Assembly (NCBI RefSeq): GCF_003722335.1
Contig: NZ_CP026100.1
Location: 2,826,001 to 2,890,000 of the forward strand
Reading direction: 5' to 3'
Length of the DNA stretch: 64,000 bases
DNA from: Caulobacter flavus
GTDB lineage: Bacteria; Pseudomonadota; Alphaproteobacteria; Caulobacterales; Caulobacteraceae
Part shown: positions 9,078 through 18,160 of the stretch, piece by piece
Layout: each line of letters starts with the position of its first letter
Numbering within the stretch: position 1 is the stretch's first letter
Made by a program: the position numbers and the translations under genes
Notes under the pieces: model-generated
Told to the model about the DNA's origin: nothing
The model's input: the letters and a program-made list of their open reading frames with translations, nothing else
Databases searched by the model: none

Positions 9078-9806
9078 CTAGCGGTGCTTCTCGTGCTCGG
9101 CCACTTCGCCGGGCTTGATGTCGATGACGTTCGGCGCGGCGGCGTTGTATTGTTCGGTCTTGTGCAGGTCCATCACGACGCTGCGGTGGCCTTCCCAGAT
9201 CATGTGCAGGGCGACGTACAGCACGATGGCCAGGCCCACGAAGCCGATCCAGCGGTGCTTGTGCAGCAGCTTGGCGATGGCGTTGGCGGCCAGGCCCATC
9301 AGGGCGATCGACAGCAGCAGGCCGAACACCAGGATGCCCGGGTGCTCGCGGGCGGCGCCGGCCACGGCCAGCACGTTGTCCAGCGACATCGAGACGTCGG
9401 CGATCAGCACCTGCAGGAAGGCGCTCTTGAAGCTCTTGGGCGCGCGGGCCTTGGGCTCGGTGGCCGGGTCGCTGTCGAGCACGGCCGAGGCGTCGGCGGC
9501 GTCCTGGGCGGCCTGGTCGCGCATCTCGCGCCACATCTTCCAGCACACCCACAGCAGCAGGAAGCCGCCCGCCAGCAGCAGGCCCACCACGCCCAGCAGC
9601 CAGGTGGTGATCAGCGCGAATCCGATGCGCAGCACCACGGCCGCGCCCAGCCCGTAGAGGATGACCTTCTTGCGGTCCTTCACCGGCAGGCCGCCGGCCG
9701 CCAGGCCCACGGCCACGGCGTTGTCGCCGGCCAGGACGAGGTCGATCATCAGGACCTGGAGAAAGGCGGCGGCGGGGCCGTCGGGCGTGAAGAGCGTTTC
9801 GAGCAT
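9078..9806 (-). CDS. TerC/YjbE family integral membrane protein, probable metal exporter
   Basis: 242-aa TerC-superfamily membrane protein. Two homologous halves carry the conserved acidic helices: MIDLVLAGDNAVAVG near 20-34 and DVSMSLDNVLAVAG near 130-145. These Asp/Asn residues are conserved in the family. Members such as MeeF/MeeY and Alx are linked to manganese export or metalation of secreted enzymes, so Mn export is the likeliest role by family. I looked for a yybP-ykoY manganese riboswitch upstream (9807-9921) and did not see one. The first gene of a two-gene unit with DUF423. Confidence 0.85.
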   Translation of the reverse strand: MLETLFTPDGPAAAFLQVLMIDLVLAGDNAVAVGLAAGGLPVKDRKKVILYGLGAAVVLRIGFALITTWLLGVVGLLLAGGFLLLWVCWKMWREMRDQAAQDAADASAVLDSDPATEPKARAPKSFKSAFLQVLIADVSMSLDNVLAVAGAAREHPGILVFGLLLSIALMGLAANAIAKLLHKHRWIGFVGLAIVLYVALHMIWEGHRSVVMDLHKTEQYNAAAPNVIDIKPGEVAEHEKHR

Positions 9807-9867
9807 GGGGTCTCAATGCGGCAGGCGGCGCGCCCTGGCAAGGGCCGGAGAGGGGGCTGGAAACGAA

Positions 9868-9897
9868 AGCGGCGCGCCCCGATCCGGGACGCGCCGC
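9868..9897 (-). terminator. Intrinsic terminator after the Pro/Ala-rich lipoprotein gene
   Basis: AGCGGCGCG pairs with CGCGCCGCT and extends through a CCC/GGG tract with one G-U pair. Read on the minus strand the hairpin is followed by TTTCGTTT. It lies 25 bases after the stop of the gene at 9922 and should isolate that gene from terC downstream. Confidence 0.7.
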
Positions 9898-9921
9898 TGA
9901 CGCTGTTCGAGCCGGCCGGTG

Positions 9922-11502
9922 CTAGTGGACCGGCTCGGGCTCGCGCCGGGTTTCGGCGGCGGGTTCGGCCGCCGGTTCCACATGCGCCGTCTCGCTGACG
10001 TGCTGCACCTGCGGGCTGTCGTCGGCGGGGGCGGGGAAGGGCTCGTGCTCGGTCGCCTGGGCGGCGGCCTCCTCGGCCTTGGTCTCCTGGTGATGGTTGA
10101 ACATCGCCGTGGCCGCGGCGCCCGCGATGGCCCCGCCGGCGGCGGCGACCATCGGATTCACATAGGCCACGTCCTGCGACTTGGGCGTGTCGAACTCGGG
10201 CTCGTTGCGGCCGTAGTCGTGCAGGGTGCGGAACTTGCGGCGGCGCTCGGCCCGCGCCTTGGCCTTGGCGGCGTTGCGCGAGATCGCGACCAGGATGATC
10301 AGGGCCAGCAGAACCAGGCCCGCGCCCAGCAGCGACTTGCCCGGAACCTTGCCGATCCCCGGCACCTCGTACTGGGTGTCGAGGAAGGCCGGCAGCTTGA
10401 AGCCCTCGGCCGCTTCCTTGGCCTTGGCCGGCACGGCGGCGACCTGCTTGCTGATCGAGCCCAGCGAGAACGGCTGGGCCGGCTTGGCCCCGTCCAGCGA
10501 GGCGCCGAACGAGGTGGTCAGCGAGCCCTTGGCGTCCGGCGTCGGCTTGACCTGCCAGGCGAAGGTGGTCGGCTCGCCCGGCTTGACGGTCGCCGTCTGG
10601 CGGCCGTTCGGGGTGATCTCGTAGCCCTGGCCCTCGAGGTCGGCGTAGGCGCTGACCTTCTTGGCCGGCTTACCGATGCCCAGCTTGGCGGCCTGCTGCT
10701 TGATCATGTCGCCCAGCGTCGCCGGCAGCGACAGGGTGACCTGGCCTTCCTTGCCGGTCTTCAGGCTTTCGGCCGTCGCCAGCACCGCGCCGCTCGTGGC
10801 GGCGGGGGCGACGGCGGCCTGCAGCTGCTCGACCTTGGGCGGCAGCTTGGCGGCGGCGGGCGCGGCCGGCGCCACGACCGGCGTCGGGGCCTTGGCCAGT
10901 TGCGCGGGCTTGGCGGGCGGGGCGACCGGCTTGAGGGCCGGGGCCTGGGCGACCGTCTTGGGCGCCGGCGCGGCGGCTGCGACCTTGGCCGGGGCAGGCG
11001 CGGGCTTGGCGGCGACGACGGCTGGCTTGGCCGCGGGCTTGATCACGGCCGGAGCCGGCTTGGGCGCGGCCTTGGCGATCGATGGCGCGGCCGGACGGGC
11101 GGCGACGACCTGGGCCGGGCGGGCGTGATGCGGCCTGGCGTGCGGACGCGTCGTCGGCCTGGCTTCACGGGGATTGGCGATCGGGCGCATGGCCGTCACC
11201 AGCGTGCCGTCGGCGCGGCGCCAGGTCTTCAGCCGCGAATCGCCGGTGCTTACGGCCACGGGCGCGGGCTGGGCGATCGGACCGCCCAGCAGGCCATCGG
11301 CCGGCGGAGCCTCGGCCGTGGGCGGCGCGCCCAGGAGTTCGGACTTCTCGACGGGCGGCGGCGGAGCCGGCTCGTTCAGGGCCGACGACGTGTCGGCCGG
11401 CTGCTTGGCGCCGCACCCCGCCAGCGCCAGCACGACAACGGCGGACGAGGCCAGGGCCGCCGTCCGGAACTTCATCTGCAACATCGGGTCCCCCGATCCC
11501 AT
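9922..11502 (-). CDS. Pro/Ala-rich lipoprotein with C-terminal transmembrane helix, unknown function
   Basis: Unknown envelope protein, up to 526 aa. The N-terminus is a lipoprotein signal ending in LALAGC. Residues about 30-190 are low-complexity Ala/Pro/Lys (AAKPAPAPAK repeats), a periplasm-spanning type of linker. Then comes a globular region of about 180 residues, with a strand-rich section (GQTATVKPGEPTTFAW). A clear membrane helix follows (LLGAGLVLLALIILVAI), then a basic RAERRRKFR stretch and an acidic, Pro/Glu-rich tail. The ATG at 11502 has GGAGG eight bases upstream, but an ATG at 11484 gives a more normal signal peptide. The combination of a lipid anchor and a late TM helix is unusual. 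Monocistronic, with its own terminator. Confidence 0.7.
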   Translation of the reverse strand: MGSGDPMLQMKFRTAALASSAVVVLALAGCGAKQPADTSSALNEPAPPPPVEKSELLGAPPTAEAPPADGLLGGPIAQPAPVAVSTGDSRLKTWRRADGTLVTAMRPIANPREARPTTRPHARPHHARPAQVVAARPAAPSIAKAAPKPAPAVIKPAAKPAVVAAKPAPAPAKVAAAAPAPKTVAQAPALKPVAPPAKPAQLAKAPTPVVAPAAPAAAKLPPKVEQLQAAVAPAATSGAVLATAESLKTGKEGQVTLSLPATLGDMIKQQAAKLGIGKPAKKVSAYADLEGQGYEITPNGRQTATVKPGEPTTFAWQVKPTPDAKGSLTTSFGASLDGAKPAQPFSLGSISKQVAAVPAKAKEAAEGFKLPAFLDTQYEVPGIGKVPGKSLLGAGLVLLALIILVAISRNAAKAKARAERRRKFRTLHDYGRNEPEFDTPKSQDVAYVNPMVAAAGGAIAGAAATAMFNHHQETKAEEAAAQATEHEPFPAPADDSPQVQHVSETAHVEPAAEPAAETRREPEPVH

Positions 11503-11592
11503 GCTTCAATCCTCCGCGAGCAAGGCTCGCGGAGGTACTCGTCCGCGAGGAAAACACGTCGTTGCGACGAAATCAAAACGGTTAATCGGGAT

Positions 11593-12429
11593 TCACGAAC
11601 CGATTTCCCCTGTGGCGCGAACGCGTGACGTCTCATAGAGCGCGATCGCCGCCGCGGCGGACACGTTCAGGCTCTCGAAGCCGCCGGGCATGGGGATTTT
11701 TCCCATCGCGTCGCAGTGCTCGGCCACCAGCCGGCGCACGCCTTCGCCTTCCGAGCCCAGGACCAGCACGGTCGGACCGCCGTCGAGCACCTCTTCCAGG
11801 CTCGCTTCGGCCTCGCCGGCCAGGGCCACGGCCCGCCAGCCCAGCTCCGCCAGCTCCTCGAGGGCCCGCGAGAGATTGACCACGCGCGCGTAGGGCACCT
11901 TGTCGACCGCGCCGACGGCGGTCTTGGCCAGCACGCCCGAGAGCGCGGGCGCGTGGCGGTCCTGCAGCACCGCGCCCTTCACCCCGAAGGCGGCGGCCGA
12001 GCGGAAGATGGCGCCGACGTTCTGCGGGTCGGTGATCTGGTCGAGCATGACGATCACGCCCTGGGCCGGCGTGCCCAGCTCCGCCAGCGACAGCGACTCG
12101 GGCTCGCCCACCTTCATGGCGATTCCCTGGTGCACCGCGCCCTGGGGTAGAAGCCTGGCGATGTCGCCCGGCTCGAAGATCTGCAGCGCGGGGTGACGCT
12201 GGAGATTCGGCGCGAGTCGCTTGGCCCGGTCCGGGGTGACCAAAAGGCGCTTGGCGGGGGGCCTGGCGGGGTTCGAAAGCGCCGCTTCGACGGCGTGATT
12301 CCCCCAGATCCACTCCTTCTCGTCGCCCGCGGGCTTGGAAAAGGTCTTGGTTTTCTGAGGCTTGGAGCGATTTTCACGTTCTGGCGCTTTTGGCCTTCTA
12401 CGGTCGTTGCGTTCAGAATGAGAGGACAC
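11593..12429 (-). CDS. rlmB: 23S rRNA (guanosine-2'-O-)-methyltransferase RlmB (SpoU/TrmH family)
   Basis: SPOUT methyltransferase that 2'-O-methylates a conserved guanosine in 23S rRNA using S-adenosylmethionine. 278 aa. The N-terminal basic tail precedes a substrate-binding domain starting at WIWGNHAVEAAL. The three SpoU motifs are present: NVGAIFRSAAAFG, LVLGSEGEGVRRLV, and IPMPGGFESLNVSAAAAIALYE in the SAM-binding trefoil knot. The start is GTG at 12429; no ATG is available in frame. It is divergent from the tRNA-Tyr/tRNA-Gly/tuf unit. RlmB is the best fit; a tRNA-specific TrmH paralogue is less likely given the N-terminal domain. Confidence 0.9.
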   Translation of the reverse strand: MSSHSERNDRRRPKAPERENRSKPQKTKTFSKPAGDEKEWIWGNHAVEAALSNPARPPAKRLLVTPDRAKRLAPNLQRHPALQIFEPGDIARLLPQGAVHQGIAMKVGEPESLSLAELGTPAQGVIVMLDQITDPQNVGAIFRSAAAFGVKGAVLQDRHAPALSGVLAKTAVGAVDKVPYARVVNLSRALEELAELGWRAVALAGEAEASLEEVLDGGPTVLVLGSEGEGVRRLVAEHCDAMGKIPMPGGFESLNVSAAAAIALYETSRVRATGEIGS

Positions 12430-12544
12430 TATAAGACGCGCTCCGATTTGGGGGCCACGAGGTTCCGCGAGCCGGTCCGGCGGTGCTTAAGCACAGTCCG
12501 TTCCTGCTCAAAGAGCTTTTGTTCCTCGATCCACAGCAGCCGAT

Positions 12545-12573
12545 TTGACACGGCCGCCAAGATCGAAGATACG
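12545..12573 (+). promoter_or_regulatory. Candidate housekeeping promoter for the tRNA-Tyr/tRNA-Gly/tuf unit
   Basis: TTGACA at 12545-12550 is a consensus -35 box. With a 17-base spacer the -10 would be GATACG at 12568. Initiation would fall near 12580, about 25 bases before the mature tRNA-Tyr 5' end. The -35 match is exact and the -10 is weak; start mapping is needed. Confidence 0.5.
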
Positions 12574-12604
12574 GCCGCCTCTTCCGGAGTTCACATCGCG
12601 CCGT

Positions 12605-12688
12605 GGGGGAATGTCCCGAGCGGCAAAGGGGGCGGACTGTAAATCCGCTGCGAAAGCTTCGAAGGTTCGAGTCCTTCTTCCCCCACCA
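12605..12688 (+). tRNA. tRNA-Tyr (anticodon GTA)
   Basis: Class II tRNA of 84 bases with encoded CCA. The acceptor stem GGGGGAA pairs with TTCCCCC. The anticodon loop ACTGTAAAT reads GTA. A long variable arm (CTGCGAAAGCTTC) and a TTCGAGT T-loop are present. The same Tyr-Gly-tuf order is well known upstream of tufB in other proteobacteria. Confidence 0.97.
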
Positions 12689-12800
12689 CGCGCGATGAAC
12701 TGAACACCCGGAAGGAGGGCCAAGGCCCCCGAGCCAAGAGACGGGAGCCGATCGCGACCCCGCAGCCAGTTTAGCTAGGCTTCAGTCCTAGCTACAGAGG

Positions 12801-12874
12801 GCGGGTATAGCACAATGGTAGTGCAGCAGCCTTCCAAGCTGAGGATGCGGGTTCGATTCCCGCTACCCGCTCCA
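12801..12874 (+). tRNA. tRNA-Gly (anticodon TCC)
   Basis: 74-base tRNA with encoded CCA. The acceptor GCGGGTA pairs with TACCCGC. The anticodon loop CTTCCAA gives TCC. The T-arm GCGGGTTCGATTCCCGC is canonical. It lies 112 bases after tRNA-Tyr and 55 bases before tuf, presumably in the same primary transcript. Confidence 0.97.
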
Positions 12875-12929
12875 GCTCCCTCGATACGATATCCGTAAAC
12901 AACCAGCCGCCGGCGCGAAGGTAGAGACG

Positions 12930-14120
<1,191 letters not shown>

Positions 14121-14154
14121 TCGATCGATCCAGCGATACGCTGATTGAAGATCA

Positions 14155-14189
14155 GGCCCCGGAGGGAAACCTCCGGGGCCTTTTCTTTT
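14155..14189 (+). terminator. Strong intrinsic terminator after tuf
   Basis: An 11-bp perfect stem GGCCCCGGAGG/CCTCCGGGGCC with a GAAA loop is followed directly by TTTTCTTTT. It ends the tRNA-tuf transcript. Confidence 0.93.
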
Positions 14190-14190
14190 G

Positions 14191-14237
14191 ATCCTCCCCC
14201 TCTGGGGGAGGTGGCCCAGAGGGCCGGAGGGGGGGGC
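14191..14237 (+). repeat. REP-like repeat family A, copy 1
   Basis: CTCCCCCTCTGGGGGAG is followed by GTGGCCCAGAGGGCC and a G-rich tail, two nested palindromes. The flank CGTTCTCAGCTTCCGAGGCGG recurs almost identically after copy 4 at 15260, so the repeat unit extends beyond the palindrome. Confidence 0.7.
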
Positions 14238-14388
14238 GTTCTCAGCTTCCGAGGCGGCGGCCGAAAAAGCCCTTCACCCTCGATGGGGGAAGGGGTGGGA
14301 TGGGGGTGACGCGGCCGTTCCGTTTGCGCCGCCGTGTCAGGACCAAGTGCACTCCCGAAGCGGCCCTTCTCGCTACCAACCCCCAACA

Positions 14389-14506
14389 CTGCCTCCCTCG
14401 CCCTTGTGGCGAGGGTCCATGCCGGCCGCTGCTCAGACTTGGGCAGTCCTCGAAAGGTCTGAGCAGGTTGAACCATGGATCCTCGCCACAAGGGCGAGGA
14501 AGGCAG
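14389..14506. repeat. 118-bp imperfect hairpin element (family B, copy 1)
   Basis: The outer arms 14389-14421 and 14474-14506 are 33-base inverted repeats with two mismatches, centred on CTCGCCCTTGTGGCGAGG. Inner arms CTGCTCAGAC (14429-14438) and GTCTGAGCAG (14457-14466) are perfect. A related element lies at 59856-59966. The layout resembles a small non-coding MITE or REP-derived element. Confidence 0.7.
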
Positions 14507-14943
14507 AATTGGGTTGGGCTTGGGGGCGCAGGTGAGAAGCTTTGACGGGGATCCAGCCCCGTCCATCCTCTGCGTTCAGCGAAAACTCCTCAACCAATCC
14601 AACCGCTTACAACTTTCTCACGCTCCTGGATCAGACGGATCCAGACCGCCCGCATAATCACTGCATCCCGTCGCAGGGAGAGGGCGCAAGGATCCGGCCC
14701 GAAGCGGCGACGCGGATGCGATCGAGCGGGGCTGAAGGAGCGGCGTGAGCCGGGCCTGAAGGCTTAAATGAGGATGGGGGACGTAAACCCATCTATCGGG
14801 AAGCTGCCGACCTATGGCTTCCCGCCCGTCCAAGGGTCCGCGCCCAGCACGCACTCCTGGCCGTCAAGAAACGGGGAGCTCTGCGTGGGGAAGGGGCACA
14901 AGGCGGAAGAGGCCTGCGCGCCCCGGCCTGAGGAATAACGATC

Positions 14944-15017
14944 GCGCGGGGCGTTTAAGCTTCGTCGAAACGGTAATTGAAACAAACACATCCGGGCGAA
15001 GCCCGGACGCCCCGCGC
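14944..15017. repeat. Structured palindromic element with AT-rich core
   Basis: GCGCGGGGCG (14944-14953) pairs perfectly with CGCCCCGCGC (15008-15017). Inside, TCCGGGC-GAA-GCCCGGA (14991-15007) forms a second hairpin stacked on the outer stem. Between them lies an AT-rich segment unlike its surroundings. It could be a small RNA or a repeat remnant; no promoter is evident. Confidence 0.4.
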
Positions 15018-15070
15018 CCTCTCCATCAGCTCAGCGGATTTCCGCGTGAGGCGGGAAAGCCGTGCCTAGA

Positions 15071-15112
15071 ACCCCCTCAGTCGCTCCGCGACAGCTCCCC
15101 CAGAGGGGGAGC
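15071..15112 (-). repeat. REP-like repeat family A, copy 2 (inverted)
   Basis: ACCCCCTCAGTCGCTCCGCG is followed by the CTCCCCCAGAGGGGGAG core, the reverse orientation of the copy at 14191. The spacer differs from copy 1 but keeps a palindrome (GTCGCTCCGCGAC). Confidence 0.6.
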
Positions 15113-15137
15113 ATCTCGAAGAGCGCCGACGCCAATA

Positions 15138-15300
15138 GATCCTCCCCCTCTGGGGGACTGTTGCGAAATTCGGAACGTCGAAGAACAGACCAGAATCTGT
15201 TCGAGAACAGTTCGGAATCAAAAGGGGAAAGTCGTTCTCGTTTTACCCCATTATGCAACGATCCCCCTCTGGGGGAGGTGGCCGAAGGCCGGAGGGGGGA
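15138..15300 (+). repeat. Repeat family A, copies 3 and 4, separated by a 102-base insert
   Basis: GATCCTCCCCCTCTGGGGGA (15138-15157) stops abruptly. After 102 unrelated, AT-richer bases the repeat restarts at GATCCCCCTCTGGGGGAGG (15260) and runs to 15300 with the GGCCGAAGGCC palindrome. The insert begins CTGTTGCGAAAT and ends ATTATGCAAC, short imperfect inverted ends. The duplicated repeat core would be the target duplication. Confidence 0.45.
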
Positions 15301-15337
15301 CGTTTTCAGCTTCCGAAGCGGCGGAAAGTCATCATCA

Positions 15338-15389
15338 ACTCCCCCCCACCGATCGCTATCGCGATCGCCTCCCCCCCAGAGGGGGAGGT
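15338..15389 (-). repeat. REP-like repeat family A, copy 5 (inverted)
   Basis: CTCCCCCCCAGAGGGGGAGG in reverse orientation is preceded by the palindrome CGATCGCTATCGCGATCG. A degenerate further copy (ATCCTCCCTG...CCCGGAGGGG) lies at 15401-15431, directly before the DUF998 stop codon. Confidence 0.55.
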
Positions 15390-15450
15390 TCGTAGCCAAG
15401 ATCCTCCCTGTGAGCGACGCAGCCCGGAGGGGCAGCGCCAAAGGCGAGGT

Positions 15451-16104
15451 CTACGCCGCCGCCGGCTCCAGCTCAGCCGGCTTCGTGCGCCAGCCGCGTT
15501 CCAGGCTCCAGGCGGCGATGGCCAGCCACAGGAGGCCCAGGAACGCATGCCCGCGCTGCCAGAAGCCCACGTCGTTTCCGGTGCGCACGTTCCACACGCC
15601 CGTCAGCAGGGCCAGCACCAGCAGCAGGCCGAAGAACCAGCCCAGCGAGAAGTGCGCCAGGCGCCGGTAGCCCGGCTTGCCCCACAGGGCCCAGGCGGTG
15701 AACAGGGGAGCGAACTGGATGGCCAGGCCCACGCCGCAGGCCCGGTGCATCGGGTCGGGCCAGTGGAAGATGCCGGCGAAGAAGGCGCCCAGGCCGGTCA
15801 TCGCCACCCACAGTCCGGCGAAGGCCGAGACCTGCCGGCGGCCGCCCGCCTTCTCCAGCGCATGGGCGAAGCCGGCGCCGGCGAACAGGCCCGCCATGCC
15901 GGCCAGCATCATGCCCAGATTGAAGATCTCGGGGGTCGGGGCCGCCGGCCCGCCCAGCTCGCTGATGAACTGGGCGCCGGGGTCGAAGCCGGGAAACAGC
16001 CTCTGGGCCAGCCACACGTCGGCGACCATCACCACCGGCGTGATCACGCCGAGCCTCAGGAGCGCGCCCACGCTGGCCACCAGATTCCCTCTCGATAAGG
16101 ACAT
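15451..16104 (-). CDS. DUF998 family integral membrane protein
   Basis: 217-aa protein with about six membrane helices, matching DUF998 in length and in the motif set: AQFISELGGPAAPTPEIFNLG after helix 1, then GMAGLFAGAGFA, and FHWPDPMHRACGVGLAIQF in the middle. The family has no assigned function. The ATG at 16104 starts MSLSRGN. It lies downstream of the M28 peptidase on the same strand, but a hairpin in the 154-base gap makes an operon uncertain. Confidence 0.82.
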   Translation of the reverse strand: MSLSRGNLVASVGALLRLGVITPVVMVADVWLAQRLFPGFDPGAQFISELGGPAAPTPEIFNLGMMLAGMAGLFAGAGFAHALEKAGGRRQVSAFAGLWVAMTGLGAFFAGIFHWPDPMHRACGVGLAIQFAPLFTAWALWGKPGYRRLAHFSLGWFFGLLLVLALLTGVWNVRTGNDVGFWQRGHAFLGLLWLAIAAWSLERGWRTKPAELEPAAA

Positions 16105-16165
16105 GAGCGTGGCGGCCGAAAGGGTAAGCGGTTTCGGCGCTCGCCACGCTCAAGTGTATGAAACT

Positions 16166-16214
16166 GAGCCTGTTTATCCGCTTCCGATGGAATCCATCAG
16201 AAGCGGACAGGCTC
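16166..16214. repeat. 49-bp hairpin between the M28 peptidase and DUF998 genes
   Basis: GAGCCTGT pairs with ACAGGCTC, and TCCGCTTC with GAAGCGGA; the centre GATGGAATCCATC is itself palindromic. Such palindromes recur between genes in related genomes. It probably acts as a transcription barrier after the M28 gene; a T-run is lacking. Confidence 0.55.
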
Positions 16215-16258
16215 AAGCCTCAAAATCGGCTCCTCCGCCGTTCGGGTCAATGGGTCGC

Positions 16259-17917
16259 TCAGCGCGCGGCCGAGGACGGATGCCCCTTGGGCGCGAAGGT
16301 CGAGCCGAAGAAGTCGCCGGGGTTCCAGACCGGGCGCTGGGCGGCGTCGGCCAGCTCGTGGGCGATCTCGTAGTTGACCAGTGCGAACTTTGCGGCCGCC
16401 TGGTAGTCGATAGGCTGCTTCAGGTCGTCGTTGGGCTTGTGGTAGTGCGTCGCCAGGAAGTCCTTGAAAGCCTTCTCGCCGCCGTTCTTGAAGCCGGTCA
16501 TCAGGAACACCGACGGCACGCCCTGCTCGACGAAGCGATAGTGGTCGCTGCGGGTGAACAGGCCTTCCTCGGGCATAGGGTCGGGCGACAGGGCGATGTC
16601 GACGCCGCCGGCCGCCCTGGCCACGATCGGCCCGATGCTCGAGCGGTCGGCCCCGAAGGCCACCACGTCGGTGAACGGATACAGCAGCACCGGCATGTCC
16701 AGATTGACGTCGGCGGCGAGGTCGGCCTTCGGCACGGTCGGATTGTGCGCGAAATATTCCGAGCCGATCAGGCCCTTCTCCTCGGCGGTCACCGCCAGCA
16801 GCAGGATCGAGCGCTTGGGACGGGCCTTGGCCTGGGTGAAGCCGCGGCCGACCTCCAGCAGGGTGGCGATGCCGCTGGCGTTGTCCAAGGCGCCGTTATA
16901 GACCGCGTCCTCGCCGGGCTTGGGGTTTTCCTTGATCCCCTCGTGATCCAGGTGGGCGCTGAGCACGATGGTCTGGGCCTTGAGCGTCGGGTCCGAGCCC
17001 TCGATCAGGCCCGCCACGTTGCTGCTGCGGCGCTGCTCGATCTGGCTCTTCAGGGCGATGCTGGCGGTCGTCGGCAGGGCGAAGCCCTCGACCTTGCCCT
17101 CGGACGTGTCGGCGGCCGCGTAGGCGGCCTCCAGGCGCGCCGTGGCCGGGCCGAACAGCTTGTAGCCGCCCTTGACGCTGATCGACGCCAGGCTGGGCGC
17201 CGAACCGCCGCGCACGAAGGGGGCGCCTTCCGGCGTGCGCCAGGTCATGCGCCAGTCGCGATTGCCGGCGACGCCGCGCGCGAACGGACGACGCTTCTCG
17301 CCGGCCGGCGTGCCCAGGGTCAGCACGCCGATCGCGCCGCGCCGGGCCGCCTCGGCCCGCTTGACGCCGATCGAGCCGTAGTGGGCGCGTTCCTCGGTCT
17401 GGAAGCCCTTGGGCGCGCCAGACAGCACCACGACGATCTTGCCGGCCACGTCCAGGCTCGCGAAGTCGTCGCGGCCGCGCTCGGGGGCGTTGATCCCGTA
17501 GCCGACGAACACCAGCGGCGCGTTCAGGGCCAGCTCGGCCTTGTCGGCCTGGGGGCTCGGCAGGAAGTCCTCGCCGAACACCAGCGCGGCCGAAGCGCCG
17601 CTTGCCTCCCCGATCCTGATCTCGCCGTCGCTCGCCGGGCGGTAGGCGACCAGCGGCACGGCCTGCAGGTACGAGCCGGCGTCCCCGGCGGGCTTGAGGC
17701 CCAGCAGGGCGAACTGGGCGGCCACGTAGTTGGCGGCCAGGTCGTAGCCGCGCGTGCCGGCTTCGCGGCCTTCCATCAGGTCGTCGGCCAGGAAGGTCAT
17801 GTGGGCGCGGATGGCGTCGGCCGAGGGGACGAAGGCGTCCTTGGGCGCGGCGAGGGCGGGATGGGCGACCATCAGGAGAGCGGCGCTCAGGCAGGCGGCG
17901 CGGCGCGAGAAGGGCAT
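16259..17917 (-). CDS. Secreted M28 family zinc aminopeptidase with PA domain
   Basis: 552-aa exported metallopeptidase removing N-terminal residues from peptides. The signal peptide ends at AHPALAA. A protease-associated domain occupies about 85-290 (APLVFVGYGINAPE, DFASLDVAGKIVVVLSG). The catalytic M28 domain follows, with zinc ligands and catalytic residues in HLDHEG (His322), GALDNASG (Asp345), TAEEKGLIGS (Glu379/380), VNLDMP (Asp407) and HYHKPNDD (His near 505). All expected residues are present, so it should be active. The ATG at 17917 begins MPFSRRAACL. Its location in the periplasm or outside the cell is inferred. Confidence 0.9.
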   Translation of the reverse strand: MPFSRRAACLSAALLMVAHPALAAPKDAFVPSADAIRAHMTFLADDLMEGREAGTRGYDLAANYVAAQFALLGLKPAGDAGSYLQAVPLVAYRPASDGEIRIGEASGASAALVFGEDFLPSPQADKAELALNAPLVFVGYGINAPERGRDDFASLDVAGKIVVVLSGAPKGFQTEERAHYGSIGVKRAEAARRGAIGVLTLGTPAGEKRRPFARGVAGNRDWRMTWRTPEGAPFVRGGSAPSLASISVKGGYKLFGPATARLEAAYAAADTSEGKVEGFALPTTASIALKSQIEQRRSSNVAGLIEGSDPTLKAQTIVLSAHLDHEGIKENPKPGEDAVYNGALDNASGIATLLEVGRGFTQAKARPKRSILLLAVTAEEKGLIGSEYFAHNPTVPKADLAADVNLDMPVLLYPFTDVVAFGADRSSIGPIVARAAGGVDIALSPDPMPEEGLFTRSDHYRFVEQGVPSVFLMTGFKNGGEKAFKDFLATHYHKPNDDLKQPIDYQAAAKFALVNYEIAHELADAAQRPVWNPGDFFGSTFAPKGHPSSAAR

Positions 17918-18160
17918 TCGGTCAGGTTCCAGGGCGCGGCGGATCCGCGAAGCCGGCGACCTTGCAGAGGGCGGGGCGCCTTGTCGAGCAAGCTCTGCCT
18001 GAACGTTTTGTAATGTGGGCGATCAGAGCGTTCGCGCAGGTAACCTTAACGAGAAAAATTCTCTACATAATTGGGTAAGGTCGATGGAAGTTCACCCTAT
18101 TTATGAAGATCCGCTTAACCGAACCCCGTCAGCTTCGCGATACGACAGGGGAAACGGTTC

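Larger units (their letters stand above)
14190..15450. other. 1.26-kb gene-free region rich in palindromic repeats
   Basis: No reading frame here has a plausible ribosome-binding site, codon pattern or recognisable product. tRNA-Trp, secE and nusG, which often follow tuf in alphaproteobacteria, are absent. Instead the stretch carries several copies of a CTCCCCCTCTGGGGGAG-type repeat, a long hairpin at 14389-14506, a structured AT-cored element at 14944-15017 and a hairpin at 14799-14824 (GGGAAGC/GCTTCCC). It looks like an accumulation site for small non-coding repeats. Confidence 0.7.

Noticed and set aside
9807..9921. Manganese (yybP-ykoY) riboswitch upstream of terC
   Set aside because: The gap is only 115 bases and is largely taken by the upstream gene's terminator; no riboswitch core was seen.
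14191..15389. CRISPR array
   Set aside because: Repeats are palindromic, irregularly spaced and in both orientations, and no cas genes are present.
14190..15450. Several ORFs of 60-280 codons in the repeat region
   Set aside because: They run through palindromic repeats in both directions, lack ribosome-binding sites and have no recognisable protein pattern.
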